Shown: positions 42,231 through 54,851 of the stretch, in pieces
Layout: each line of letters begins with the position of its first letter
How positions within the stretch are numbered: the stretch's first letter is position 1
Assembly (NCBI RefSeq): GCF_900188025.1
Contig: NZ_FZNO01000007.1
Coordinates: forward strand, 62,001-126,000
DNA: 64,000 nucleotides
Source of the DNA: Blastococcus mobilis
Lineage (GTDB): Bacteria > Actinomycetota > Actinomycetes > Mycobacteriales > Geodermatophilaceae
Reading direction: 5' to 3'
Translations under genes and position numbers: made by a program
Notes under the pieces: generated by a model
The model's input: the letters and a program-made list of their open reading frames with translations, nothing else
Database searches by the model: none
Told to the model about the DNA's origin: nothing

Positions 42231-42290
42231 GCCAGCGCCGCGTGCCGCGGCCGGGTGGTCAGACCGCCCGGATGCGCACGAGCACGGCCG

Positions 42291-42341
42291 GCCCCTTCCT
42301 GGGCACCGCCCCGACCGGGCGAGGGGTGGGGAGGAAGGGGC
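42291..42341. repeat. Palindromic element (family 2) before the hydratase promoter
   Basis: Perfect 10-bp arms gccccttcct (42291-42300) and aggaaggggc (42332-42341) enclose GGGCACCGCCCCGACCGGGCGAG-type bases, followed by CCTTCTCCTAC. It lies downstream of the ABC ATPase gene and probably terminates it. Confidence 0.8.
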
Positions 42342-42348
42342 CCTTCTC

Positions 42349-43161
42349 CTACACCGCCCGGCGGGCGGTGAAGCGGCCGTCGGTGCGGGTCAGGGACAGC
42401 GACAGGCCGAACGTCTCCGACAGCGCCTCGGCGGTGAGCACGTCGTCGGCCGCGCCGGAGGCCACCACCTCGCCGTCCCGGAGCAACAGCGCGTGGGTGT
42501 ACCCGGGCGGGATCTCCTCGACGTGATGGGTGACCAGGACCTGGGCCGGCGCGTAGTGGTACTTCGCGAGGTCCGACAGCCGGGCCACGAGGTCCTCCCG
42601 GCCGGCGAGGTCCAGGCCCGCGCCGGGCTCGTCGAGCAGCAGCAGCTCCGGGTCGGGCATGAGGGCACGGGCGATCTGGGTGCGCTTGCGCTCCCCCTCG
42701 CTGAGCGTGCCGAAGGGGCGATGCGCGTACTCGGCGATGCCCCACTGCTGCATGAGCATCCCGGCACGGGTGAGGTCGTGGACGTCGTAGCGCTCCCGCC
42801 ACCGGCCCACCACGGCGTAGCCGGCGGAGACCACGATGTCGCCGGTCTTCTCCGACGGCGTGATGCGCTGAGCCAGCGCGGCGCTGGTGAGCCCGATCCG
42901 CGGGCGCAGCTCGAAGACGTCGACCGCGCCGAGGGTCTCGCCGAGCAGCCGGACCTCGCCGCGGGTGGGGTGCATCTGCGCGGCGGCGAGCTGCAGGAGG
43001 GTGGTCTTGCCCGCCCCGTTCGGGCCGAGGACCACCCACCGGTGCTCGGCCTCGACGGTCCAGTCGACGCCGCGGAGCAGATGGGTCTCCCCCCGCACGA
43101 CGTCCACCCCGGTCATCCCGACGACCGCCTCAGCGACGGCTCTGCTCGACACGCCCCCCAT
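42349..43161 (-). CDS. Stand-alone ABC ATPase
   Basis: 270 residues, one nucleotide-binding domain: Walker A VLGPNGAGKTTLLQ, signature TLSEGERKRTQIARAL, Walker B LLLLDEPGAGLD, His in VLVTHHVEEIP. The order resembles ModF/YbbL-like ATPases. No permease is nearby; partners would be elsewhere or it acts outside transport. The start is uncertain: ATG 43161 or ATG at MTGVDVVRG. Divergent from glgX with 62 bp between. Confidence 0.88.
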   Translation of the reverse strand: MGGVSSRAVAEAVVGMTGVDVVRGETHLLRGVDWTVEAEHRWVVLGPNGAGKTTLLQLAAAQMHPTRGEVRLLGETLGAVDVFELRPRIGLTSAALAQRITPSEKTGDIVVSAGYAVVGRWRERYDVHDLTRAGMLMQQWGIAEYAHRPFGTLSEGERKRTQIARALMPDPELLLLDEPGAGLDLAGREDLVARLSDLAKYHYAPAQVLVTHHVEEIPPGYTHALLLRDGEVVASGAADDVLTAEALSETFGLSLSLTRTDGRFTARRAV

Positions 43162-43223
43162 CCAATCAACATCGACGCCCGTACCTGCGCACCCAGGGGC
43201 GTCGGAGTTGGCACGATCGCTCC

Positions 43224-45398
<2,175 letters not shown>

Positions 45399-45403
45399 TG
45401 CGG

Positions 45404-45600
45404 CGGAGCCGCCGTCGCGCCGAGTGGGGCCTGGAGGGTTCCGCGCAGGCGCGGCTCAACGGCTCCGCCCACCGGGGACGGCAGCTGGCCGCGGTGCGGC
45501 GGAGCCGCCGTCGCGCCGAGTGGGGCCTGGAGGGTTCCGCGCAGGCGTGACTCAACGGCTCCGCCCGCCGGGGACGGCAGCTGGCCGCGGTGCGATCCGG
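45404..45600. repeat. Two 96-bp tandem repeats (family 1) between glgX and the FHA gene
   Basis: The core gccgagtggggcctggaggg occurs at 45419 and 45515, 96 bp apart. Each unit ends in ggggacggcagctggccgcgg. The core and the cggcagctgg end are shared with the 91-bp units at 2031-2293. It again fills the space between convergent genes. Confidence 0.95.
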
Positions 45601-45615
45601 AGGATCGCGATGTGC

Positions 45616-46578
45616 TCAGTCCTGGGGCTGTTCGAAGGTGATGACCGTCCAGCCGAGCAGCAGACGGTCGCCGTCGGACAGCGGGTGGGCCACACCGGGC
45701 TCGAGCTGGGTCCACTCGGTCGCCTCCGGCCCGGCGACGTGGGTGCCGTTGAGCGAGCCCAGGTCGACCAGCGAGACCTCGCGGCCCGAGCGCTGCAGGG
45801 CGGCGTGCGCGGAGGAGAGCACGTTCTGGGTGTCGGCGATCGGCACGGGGCGGGCGCCGCCGCTGGTCACCATCTCGTGGTTGTCGGGACGGCGGCCGAG
45901 CACGATGTCCTCGTCCACGGTCACCACCATGCCGTCGTCGAAGCGGAGCAGCGGGGCGGGCGACTGCTCCGGGCGCCAGAAGGCGGTCTGCTCACCGGAC
46001 TCCGGCGCATCGGTCGTCCGGCCGGCACCGGAGCCGAAGCCGGCGTCCGAGCCGGCGGTGAACGACGACGGGGCGGCGGTGGCCGGCGGCACGGCCGACG
46101 AGGACGACGGCGCGTGGGCGGCCAGCTGCAGCATCGCGCCGGATCCGGGCACGGTGCCCTCGACGAGGTCGAAGGCCACCCCCGGGGGCATCTGCGGCGC
46201 CGCCTGGCCGGGACCGACGTACAGGGCCTGGCCGAGCTGGAAGCCGGAGGCGAGCGTGCCGCCCTCGACCGTCGAGCCGGAGACCGGGACGCCGTCGACG
46301 GCCGGCTGGCCCTTGCCCGACCAGAGGGCGACACCGGTGCCGGTGCCCCCCGTCGTGTCGGCGAGGACGAGGGCGAAGGACACCTCCCCGTGGGCGAGCG
46401 AACTCACCTGGCCGGCGACAGCGGCGAGCACGCGGTCGGCGCCGGGACCCGACACACCCAGGCAGGCGTGGAGGGCCGCGACGAGCGCGGGCGAGCCGGG
46501 AGCGTCGACCCACAGCAGTCCGCCGCCGCGGCGGGCGACGACAGAGTCTCCGGGGAGGACTTCACAGCGGTCAGGCAT
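45616..46578 (-). CDS. FHA-domain protein
   Basis: 320 residues. The N-terminal ~160 have a compact alpha/beta pattern resembling no domain I can name; a Ser/Ala/Pro-rich linker follows. The C-terminal FHA domain (~215-318) shows VLGRRPDN, SSAHAALQRSG and LVDLGSLNGTHV, i.e. the Arg, Ser/His and Asn that bind phosphothreonine. It probably reads Ser/Thr kinase signals; no kinase is in the window. ATG 46578 lies 7 nt after TAGGCT. Placed between glgX and glgP, so a link to glycogen control is possible. Confidence 0.85.
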   Translation of the reverse strand: MPDRCEVLPGDSVVARRGGGLLWVDAPGSPALVAALHACLGVSGPGADRVLAAVAGQVSSLAHGEVSFALVLADTTGGTGTGVALWSGKGQPAVDGVPVSGSTVEGGTLASGFQLGQALYVGPGQAAPQMPPGVAFDLVEGTVPGSGAMLQLAAHAPSSSSAVPPATAAPSSFTAGSDAGFGSGAGRTTDAPESGEQTAFWRPEQSPAPLLRFDDGMVVTVDEDIVLGRRPDNHEMVTSGGARPVPIADTQNVLSSAHAALQRSGREVSLVDLGSLNGTHVAGPEATEWTQLEPGVAHPLSDGDRLLLGWTVITFEQPQD

Positions 46579-46585
46579 GGCCTCC

Positions 46586-46591
46586 AGCCTA
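46586..46591 (-). promoter_or_regulatory. -10 element of the FHA gene (leaderless)
   Basis: Minus-strand TAGGCT, then 7 nt (GGAGGCC), then ATG at 46578. Confidence 0.55.
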
Positions 46592-46700
46592 GTGATCGAC
46601 GGGCGGTCTGGCTGACCGCACGCCACCGCCACGCCGGGCGTTCACCACGTCACACGTGGCGCATGGGACACCTGGGCGTCGAGTTGCACGAGAGGCGGGG

Positions 46701-49250
46701 TCATGCGCTGCTGACGACCCCGAGCTCGGCCGGATCGGCCATGCGCTCGGAGTGCGGAAGGACGCGCACCGTGTACCCGAAGGCTCCCGTCCGCTCCAGC
46801 GGCACAGTAGCGGCGAACCAGTGCCGGGAGCCGTCGGTGTGCTCGTGCGTCATGGGCACGCTGGTGACGTCGTGCAGCCCGTCGGCGTCGTCCACGCGGC
46901 CGTAGGCGGCCTGGACCTCGACGTCGGCCGGGGTCAGACCGGGCAGCTCCACCTCCGCACGCAGGGCCAGGGTCGATCCGATCTCGGGGGTGTCCCCCGC
47001 ACCGGTCGCCTCCACGTGGGCCACGCGGACGGCCTGCCAGTTGGACAGCAGGTGCGACCGCCAGGCAGCCTCCTCCCGGGCCGGCGCGTAGCCGTCGCCG
47101 GCCATGACCCGTGCCGAGGCGGCGGCCGGCACGTACAGCGCCTGGACGTAGTCGCGCACCATGCGGGTCGCCAGCACCTTGGGCCCGGTCTCCCGCAGCG
47201 TGTGCCGCACCATCTCCACCCAGCGCCCCGGGACGCCGTCGCGGTCGCGCTCGTAGAACCGCGGCTGGACCTGGTTCTCGATCAGCTCGTAGATGGCCCG
47301 CGCCTCGACCTCGTCCCGCCGGTCCGCGTCGCTCACACCGTCGGCGGTCGGGATCGCCCAGCCGTTCTGACCGTCGAACCACTCGTCCCACCACCCGTCG
47401 CGGATCGAGAGGTTCAGCCCGCCGTTGAGCGCCGCCTTCATGCCCGAGGTGCCGCACGCCTCCAGCGGCCGCAGCGGGTTGTTCAGCCAGACGTCGCAGC
47501 CCCAGTACAGATAGCGGGCCATCCCGATGTCGTAACCGGGCAGGAAGGCGATCCGGTGCCGGATCTCCGGGTCGTCGGCGAACTCCACCATCTGCTGGAT
47601 GAGCTTCTTGCCGCCGTCGTCCGCGGGGTGGCTCTTACCGGCGATCACCAGCTGGATCGGCCGCTCGGGGTCCAGTAGGAGCGCCTTGAGCCGCTCGGGG
47701 TCACGCAGCATCAGGGTCAGCCGCTTGTAGGAGGGCACCCGGCGGGCGAAGCCGATCGTCAGGACGTCGGGGTCGAAGGCGGTCTCGGTCCAGCCGACCT
47801 CGGCCTCGGTCGCCCCCCGGGACAGCGCGGTGTCCCGCAGCCGGCGACGCACCTCGTCGACCAGCCGACCGCGCAGCGCCCGCCGCACGCTCCACAGGAC
47901 GTCGGCCGGGATCTTGTCCACGCCGTCGAAGTGGACGGGCCCGTCAACCGCGACCGGGTCGCCCTGGGTGGACGTCTGGGTGCCCATCTCGACCAGCTCG
48001 CGGGCGGTCCAGGTGGGCGCGTGCACGCCGTTGGTGATGGAGCCGATCGGCACGTCGCTCTCGTCGAAGCCGGGCCAGAGGCCGCTGAACATCCCCCGGC
48101 TGACGTGGCCGTGCAACCGGCTGACGCCGTTGGCCCGCTGGCCCAGGCGCAGGCCCATGTGGGCCATGTTGAACTTCGCCGGGTCCTCCTCGGCGCCCAG
48201 CACGAGCAGGTCGTGCATGGGCACCCCGAATCCCGCGAAGTAGCGCTCGATCAGCGCCTTCGGGAACCGGTCGATGCCGGCCGGGACCGGCGTGTGCGTG
48301 GTGAACACCGTGCCGGCACGGACCGCCTGCAGCGCCTCGGGGAACGACAGCGAGTGCGCCTCGGTCAGCTCGCGGATGCGCTCGATGCCCTGGAAGCCGG
48401 CATGGCCCTCGTTGGCATGGAAGACCTCGGGCATCGGGGTGCCGGTGAACCCGCAGTACGTGCGCAGGGCCCTGACACCACCGATCCCCAGGAGCATCTC
48501 CTGGCGGAGGCGGTGGTCCTCGTCGCCGCCGTAGAGGCGGTCGGTGACCAGCCGCTCGGCGGGGGCGTTCTCCTCGATGTCGCTGTCGAGCAGCAGCAGC
48601 GACACCCGTCCGACCTGCGCCCGCCAGACGTGGGCGTGCAGGGTGCGGCCCTCGGGCAGCGGCACGGTGATGACGGCGGCCGATCCGTCGGGCCCGCGCA
48701 GCAGCTTCACCGGCAGGCCGTGCGGGTCCATCGAGGGGTAGTGCTCCAGCTGCCACCCGTCGGCCGACAGCCCCTGCGCGAAGTAGCCGGCGCGGTACAG
48801 GAGCCCGACGCCGATCAGCGGGACCCCCAGGTCGGAGGCGGCCTTCAGGTGGTCCCCGGCCAGGATGCCGAGGCCACCGGAGTACTGCGGCAGCACCTCC
48901 GTGATGCCGAACTCGGCGGAGAAGTACGCGATGCTCGCCGGCGCCTCGGTCCCCAGGGACTGGTACCAGCGGGGCGTGGTCAGGTACTCCTCCAGGTCGT
49001 CGACGGCGTCCTGGAGACGACGGACGAACCGGCGGTCCTTGGCCAGCTGGGCCAGCCGCTCGGCCGACACCTCGCCGAGCGTCTTGACGGGGTCGCCGCC
49101 GCACTTCTGCCACAGCGCCGGGTCGAGGGCCTCGAACAGGTCGCGCGTCTCCGCATGCCAGGACCACCGGAGATTCATCACGAGCTGGGACAGGGGCGCC
49201 AGGGCCTCGGGCAATGCCGCGCGGACGGTGAACCGACGAAGAGCTCGCAC
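46701..49250 (-). CDS. glgP: Alpha-glucan phosphorylase
   Basis: 849-residue GT35 enzyme releasing glucose-1-phosphate from alpha-1,4-glucan ends. N-terminal DUF3417 domain (~10-115, typical of the actinobacterial/archaeal type), then the catalytic part with PLP Lys in ACGTSGMKAALNG and RRVPSYKRLTL, HANEGHAGFQ. GTG 49250 lies 6 nt after TAGTCT. Divergent from glgE, so the breakdown and building arms of the pathway share one promoter region. Confidence 0.95.
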   Translation of the reverse strand: MRALRRFTVRAALPEALAPLSQLVMNLRWSWHAETRDLFEALDPALWQKCGGDPVKTLGEVSAERLAQLAKDRRFVRRLQDAVDDLEEYLTTPRWYQSLGTEAPASIAYFSAEFGITEVLPQYSGGLGILAGDHLKAASDLGVPLIGVGLLYRAGYFAQGLSADGWQLEHYPSMDPHGLPVKLLRGPDGSAAVITVPLPEGRTLHAHVWRAQVGRVSLLLLDSDIEENAPAERLVTDRLYGGDEDHRLRQEMLLGIGGVRALRTYCGFTGTPMPEVFHANEGHAGFQGIERIRELTEAHSLSFPEALQAVRAGTVFTTHTPVPAGIDRFPKALIERYFAGFGVPMHDLLVLGAEEDPAKFNMAHMGLRLGQRANGVSRLHGHVSRGMFSGLWPGFDESDVPIGSITNGVHAPTWTARELVEMGTQTSTQGDPVAVDGPVHFDGVDKIPADVLWSVRRALRGRLVDEVRRRLRDTALSRGATEAEVGWTETAFDPDVLTIGFARRVPSYKRLTLMLRDPERLKALLLDPERPIQLVIAGKSHPADDGGKKLIQQMVEFADDPEIRHRIAFLPGYDIGMARYLYWGCDVWLNNPLRPLEACGTSGMKAALNGGLNLSIRDGWWDEWFDGQNGWAIPTADGVSDADRRDEVEARAIYELIENQVQPRFYERDRDGVPGRWVEMVRHTLRETGPKVLATRMVRDYVQALYVPAAASARVMAGDGYAPAREEAAWRSHLLSNWQAVRVAHVEATGAGDTPEIGSTLALRAEVELPGLTPADVEVQAAYGRVDDADGLHDVTSVPMTHEHTDGSRHWFAATVPLERTGAFGYTVRVLPHSERMADPAELGVVSSA

Positions 49251-49256
49251 CGGCCG

Positions 49257-49262
49257 AGACTA
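49257..49262 (-). promoter_or_regulatory. -10 element of glgP (leaderless)
   Basis: Minus-strand TAGTCT, then 6 nt, then GTG at 49250. Confidence 0.55.
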
Positions 49263-49396
49263 ACCAGCCGGCGGCCCGGCGACAGGGACCTGACGGATTC
49301 CTCCGGCCCGACCCCTTCCGCCCCCACGACCGCCCCGGACGGGTCAGGCGGGCGGGGCGTGATCACAGCCGAGGTGCTCGTGGTGCGGGACCTCGA

Positions 49397-49402
49397 TAGC
49401 GT
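49397..49402 (+). promoter_or_regulatory. -10 element of glgE (leaderless)
   Basis: TAGCGT, then 8 nt, then ATG at 49411. About 135 bp separates it from the divergent glgP -10. Confidence 0.55.
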
Positions 49403-49410
49403 GGGCGGCG

Positions 49411-51444
49411 ATGACTGGCCGCCCTGACCTCCGCCTCGGCATCTCCGATGTCTCCCCGCTCGTGTCCTGCGGGGCCTTCTCCGCCCGCGCCGTGGTCGGC
49501 GAACACGTGCCGATCACCGCCACCGTCTTCCGCGAGGGCCACGACGCCGTCGCCGCGAACGTCGTCTGGACGGCGCCGGGCGAGGACGACTCGAAGAGCC
49601 CGTTCATCCGGATGGCGAAACTGCCGCCGGAGCCCGACCGGTGGCTGGCCACCGTCGTCCCCGACCGGGAGGGCCTCTGGTCGTACTGCATCGAGGCGTG
49701 GAGCGACCCGCTCTCGACCTGGCACCACGCCGTCGAGGTGAAGGTCGCGGCCGGGCAGGGCCCGGAGGAGCTCGCCAACGACCTCGAGGAGGGCGCCCGG
49801 TTGCTCGACCGCGTCGCCGCCGACGCCGACGACGAGCGCCGCGGCCAGGTCGAGGCAGCCGCCGCCGCGCTGCGCGACAGCTCGATGGAGCTGACCGCCC
49901 GGATCGCCCCCGCCTTCGCCTCCTCCCTGCAGGCCTACCTGCACGACCACCCGGTGCGCGAGCTGGTCACCCGCTCGCCCCGGTACGAGGTCTACGTCGA
50001 CCGGCCGACCGCGCTCTACGGCTCCTGGTACGAGTTCTTCCCCCGCTCGGAGGGCCCGGTCGTCGGCGGCAGGAAGACCCACGGCACGTTCGCCCTCGCC
50101 CAGGACCGGCTGCCCGCCATCGCGGACATGGGCTTCGACGTCGTCTACCTGCCGCCGATCCACCCGATCGGCACGGTCAATCGCAAGGGCCCGAACTCGC
50201 CGCAGTTCCCGGGCGGCAATCCCCACGAGATCGGGCCGGACGACGTCGGCTCACCGTGGGCCATCGGCAGCGCCGAGGGCGGCCACGACGCCGTCCATCC
50301 GCAGCTGGGCACGATGGACGACTTCAGGGCCTTCGTCGCGCGCACCCGGGAACTCGGCATGGAGGTGGCGCTGGACTTCGCGCTGCAGGCCGCGCCCGAC
50401 CACCCCTGGGTCGAGGAGCACCCGGAGTGGTTCACCACCAAGCCCGACGGCACGATCGCCTACGCGGAGAACCCGCCGAAGAAGTACCAGGACATCTACC
50501 CGATCAACTTCGACAACGACCCCGAGGGCATCTACGCCGAGTGCCTACGGGTGATCCGGGTCTGGATCGAGGCCGGGGTCAAGATCTTCCGCGTCGACAA
50601 CCCGCACACCAAGCCGCTGAACTTCTGGCACTGGCTGATCTGGGAGGTCAAGAAGACCGACCCCGACGTGCTGTTCCTCGCCGAGGCGTTCACCCGGCCG
50701 GCGATGATGCACCAGCTGGCCCGGCTCGGGTTCACGCAGTCCTACACCTACTTCACCTGGCGCACCGCGCGCGGCGAGCTGGAGGAGTACGGCCGGGAGC
50801 TGGCCGAGAACTGCCACTACATGCGGCCGAACTTCTTCGTGAACACCCCGGACATCCTGCACGAGTCGCTGCAGTTCGGCGGTCCGCCGATGTTCAAGAT
50901 CCGCGCCGCGCTGGCCTCGATGATGAGCCCGACCTGGGGGGTCTACTCCGGCTTCGAGCTCTTCGAGCACGTGGCGGTGCGGCCCGGCAGTGAGGAGTAC
51001 CTCGACAGCGAGAAGTACCAGTTGCGGCCACGCGACTGGGCTGCCGCCGAGGCCTCCGGGCGCAGCCTCGCGCCCTACCTGCGCAAGCTCAACGAGATCC
51101 GGCGGGCGCATCCCGCCCTCCAGCAGCTCCGCACGCTGCACTTCCACCCCGTCGACAACCCGAATCTGATCTGCTTCTCCAAGACCGACCCGGGGTCGCA
51201 GGACGCCGTCATCGTGGTGGTCAACCTGTCCAGTCACCACACCCAGATCGGGACGACGGCGCTGGACCTGCCGGTGCTCGGCCTGGACTGGCACGAGCGG
51301 TTCGGCGTCACCGACGAGCTCACCGGGGCCAGCTACGACTGGGGCCAGTTCAACTACGTGGAGCTGGACCCCTACCGGGAGCCGGCCCACGTCTTCGCGG
51401 TCACCCTCCCGCGGCCGGTGCGGTTCCCGCCGCCGGTCTCATGA
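49411..51444 (+). CDS. glgE: Maltosyltransferase GlgE
   Basis: 677-residue GH13_3 enzyme that adds maltosyl units from maltose-1-phosphate to alpha-1,4-glucan. N-terminal domain N (~1-115), helical insert S, then the catalytic barrel. Nucleophile Asp396 (FRVDNPHTKP), acid Glu425 (FLAEAFTRP) and third Asp near 481 (NTPDILHE) match the numbering known for Streptomyces GlgE within two residues. Start ATG 49411. Acts on the product of Mak, encoded two genes downstream. Confidence 0.97.
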   Translation: MTGRPDLRLGISDVSPLVSCGAFSARAVVGEHVPITATVFREGHDAVAANVVWTAPGEDDSKSPFIRMAKLPPEPDRWLATVVPDREGLWSYCIEAWSDPLSTWHHAVEVKVAAGQGPEELANDLEEGARLLDRVAADADDERRGQVEAAAAALRDSSMELTARIAPAFASSLQAYLHDHPVRELVTRSPRYEVYVDRPTALYGSWYEFFPRSEGPVVGGRKTHGTFALAQDRLPAIADMGFDVVYLPPIHPIGTVNRKGPNSPQFPGGNPHEIGPDDVGSPWAIGSAEGGHDAVHPQLGTMDDFRAFVARTRELGMEVALDFALQAAPDHPWVEEHPEWFTTKPDGTIAYAENPPKKYQDIYPINFDNDPEGIYAECLRVIRVWIEAGVKIFRVDNPHTKPLNFWHWLIWEVKKTDPDVLFLAEAFTRPAMMHQLARLGFTQSYTYFTWRTARGELEEYGRELAENCHYMRPNFFVNTPDILHESLQFGGPPMFKIRAALASMMSPTWGVYSGFELFEHVAVRPGSEEYLDSEKYQLRPRDWAAAEASGRSLAPYLRKLNEIRRAHPALQQLRTLHFHPVDNPNLICFSKTDPGSQDAVIVVVNLSSHHTQIGTTALDLPVLGLDWHERFGVTDELTGASYDWGQFNYVELDPYREPAHVFAVTLPRPVRFPPPVS

Positions 51445-51538
51445 GAAGGAACTCCCCTGAGCAAGGCCCCCCGCCCCCACGGCCCCGCGCCGAGGCTCGC
51501 CGCGAGCCTGGGCGCGGTGAGGAGGACGGGGTCCTTCT
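51444..51538. repeat. Palindromic element (family 2) between glgE and treS
   Basis: Begins AGAAGGAACTCCCC at the glgE stop and ends GGAGGACGGGGTCCTTCT; agaagga (51444-51450) pairs with tccttct (51532-51538). The middle has CGAGGCTCGCCGCGAGCCTG, itself a hairpin. In an otherwise tight operon it may attenuate or protect the transcript end. Confidence 0.85.
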
Positions 51539-51577
51539 ACTCCCACCCGCTATCTCGATCGAGGTCTGTCTCCGCCG

Positions 51578-53433
<1,856 letters not shown>

Positions 53434-53434
<1 letters not shown>

Positions 53435-54804
53435 TGACCACCGTGAGCGACCTGCTGCGCGACTGGATGCCGCACCAGCGATGGTTCGGGAGCAAGGGCA
53501 GGGAGTGGGCCGACGTCCAGGAGAGCGGCTTCTTCCTCGACCGCGGGACCCCCACCCTCTCGGTGCACCGGGTACGGGTGACCTACACCGACGGGCAGAG
53601 CGACACCTACCTCGTACCGCTGTCCTGGCGGGACCACATGGTGGAGGAGCTCTCCTCGGCCTTCATCGGCGCAGTGCCGCACGAGGGCCGGGAGGCCTAC
53701 GCCTACGACGCTATGCGTGACCGGGAGGCCACCGTCCCGTGGCTCACCCACCTGGTGAACGCCTCGACGGTCGGGCCGATGCACTTCCACCCGGCCGGCG
53801 GCGCCTACATCCCCGAGGGGCTGCCCGGGGACATCGTCTCCGGCGAGCAGAGCAACACGTCGCTGATCTACGGGCAGGAGGCCATCCTCAAGCTGTTCCG
53901 GCGGCTCGAGCCCGGCCTCAACCCCGACGTCGAGATCCACGACGCGCTGCGCCGCACCGACAACGAGCACATCGCGCCGCTGCTCGGGCACATCGAGATC
54001 GACGACGCCGACCCGGCGAACCCTCCGGCCACCGTCGCCATGCTGCAGACCTTCGTGCCCAACGCCAGCGACGGCTGGCGGCTGGCCACCGCCAGCGTCC
54101 GCGACCTCTACGCCGAGGGGGACCTGCACGCCGACGAGGTGGGGGGCGACTTCGCCGCCGACAGCGAGCGGCTGGGCGCGGCGACCGCGTCGGTGCACGC
54201 CGACATGGCGAAGGTGCTGCCGACCGAGCCGGCCGACGAGGACTGGTACGGCACGGTCGCCGGTCAGATGACCGAGCGGCTGACCGCGGCGATCGAGGTC
54301 GTCCCCCCGCTGGCCGAGCACGCCGACGGGCTGCGCGCCCTGTACGCCGCCGTCGCCGAGAGCCGCGAGCCGGTCGTCCGGCAGCGGGTGCACGGGGACC
54401 TCCACCTGGGGCAGGTGCTCCGCACCGCGACCGGCTGGATCGTGCTGGACTTCGAGGGCGAGCCGGCCCGGCCGCTGGCCGCCCGCCGCCAGCTGGACAG
54501 CCCGCTGCGCGACGTGGCCGGCATGCTGCGCAGCTTCGACTACGCGGCTCGACACATGCTGGTCGAACAACCCGACGACCCGCAGCGCGCCTACCGCGCC
54601 CAGGAGTGGGCGACCCGTAACCGGGCGGCGTACTGCAGCGGCTACTCCGCCGCCAGCGGACTGGACCCGTGCGCCGAATCACCACTCCTTCGTGCGTTCG
54701 AGGCCGACAAGGCCGTTTACGAGTGCGTCTACGAGGCACGGAACCGTCCGCACTGGCTGATGATCCCGCTGAACTCACTGTCCCGGCTGACCGGCCGCGA
54801 GTGA
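53434..54804 (+). CDS. mak: Maltokinase
   Basis: 456-residue aminoglycoside-phosphotransferase-fold kinase making maltose-1-phosphate with ATP. Cap domain (~1-110) begins with [16 protein letters not shown]. Catalytic loop [14 protein letters not shown], Mg-binding [11 protein letters not shown]. Normal length. Start ATG with AGGAGGAGCC, one-base overlap with treS. TreS and Mak form a complex in mycobacteria; the coupling here fits equal synthesis. Confidence 0.96.
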
Positions 54805-54851
54805 CGCACCCGCTCCCCGCACGACGACCGAGCCAAGAGGACGGCGAGACG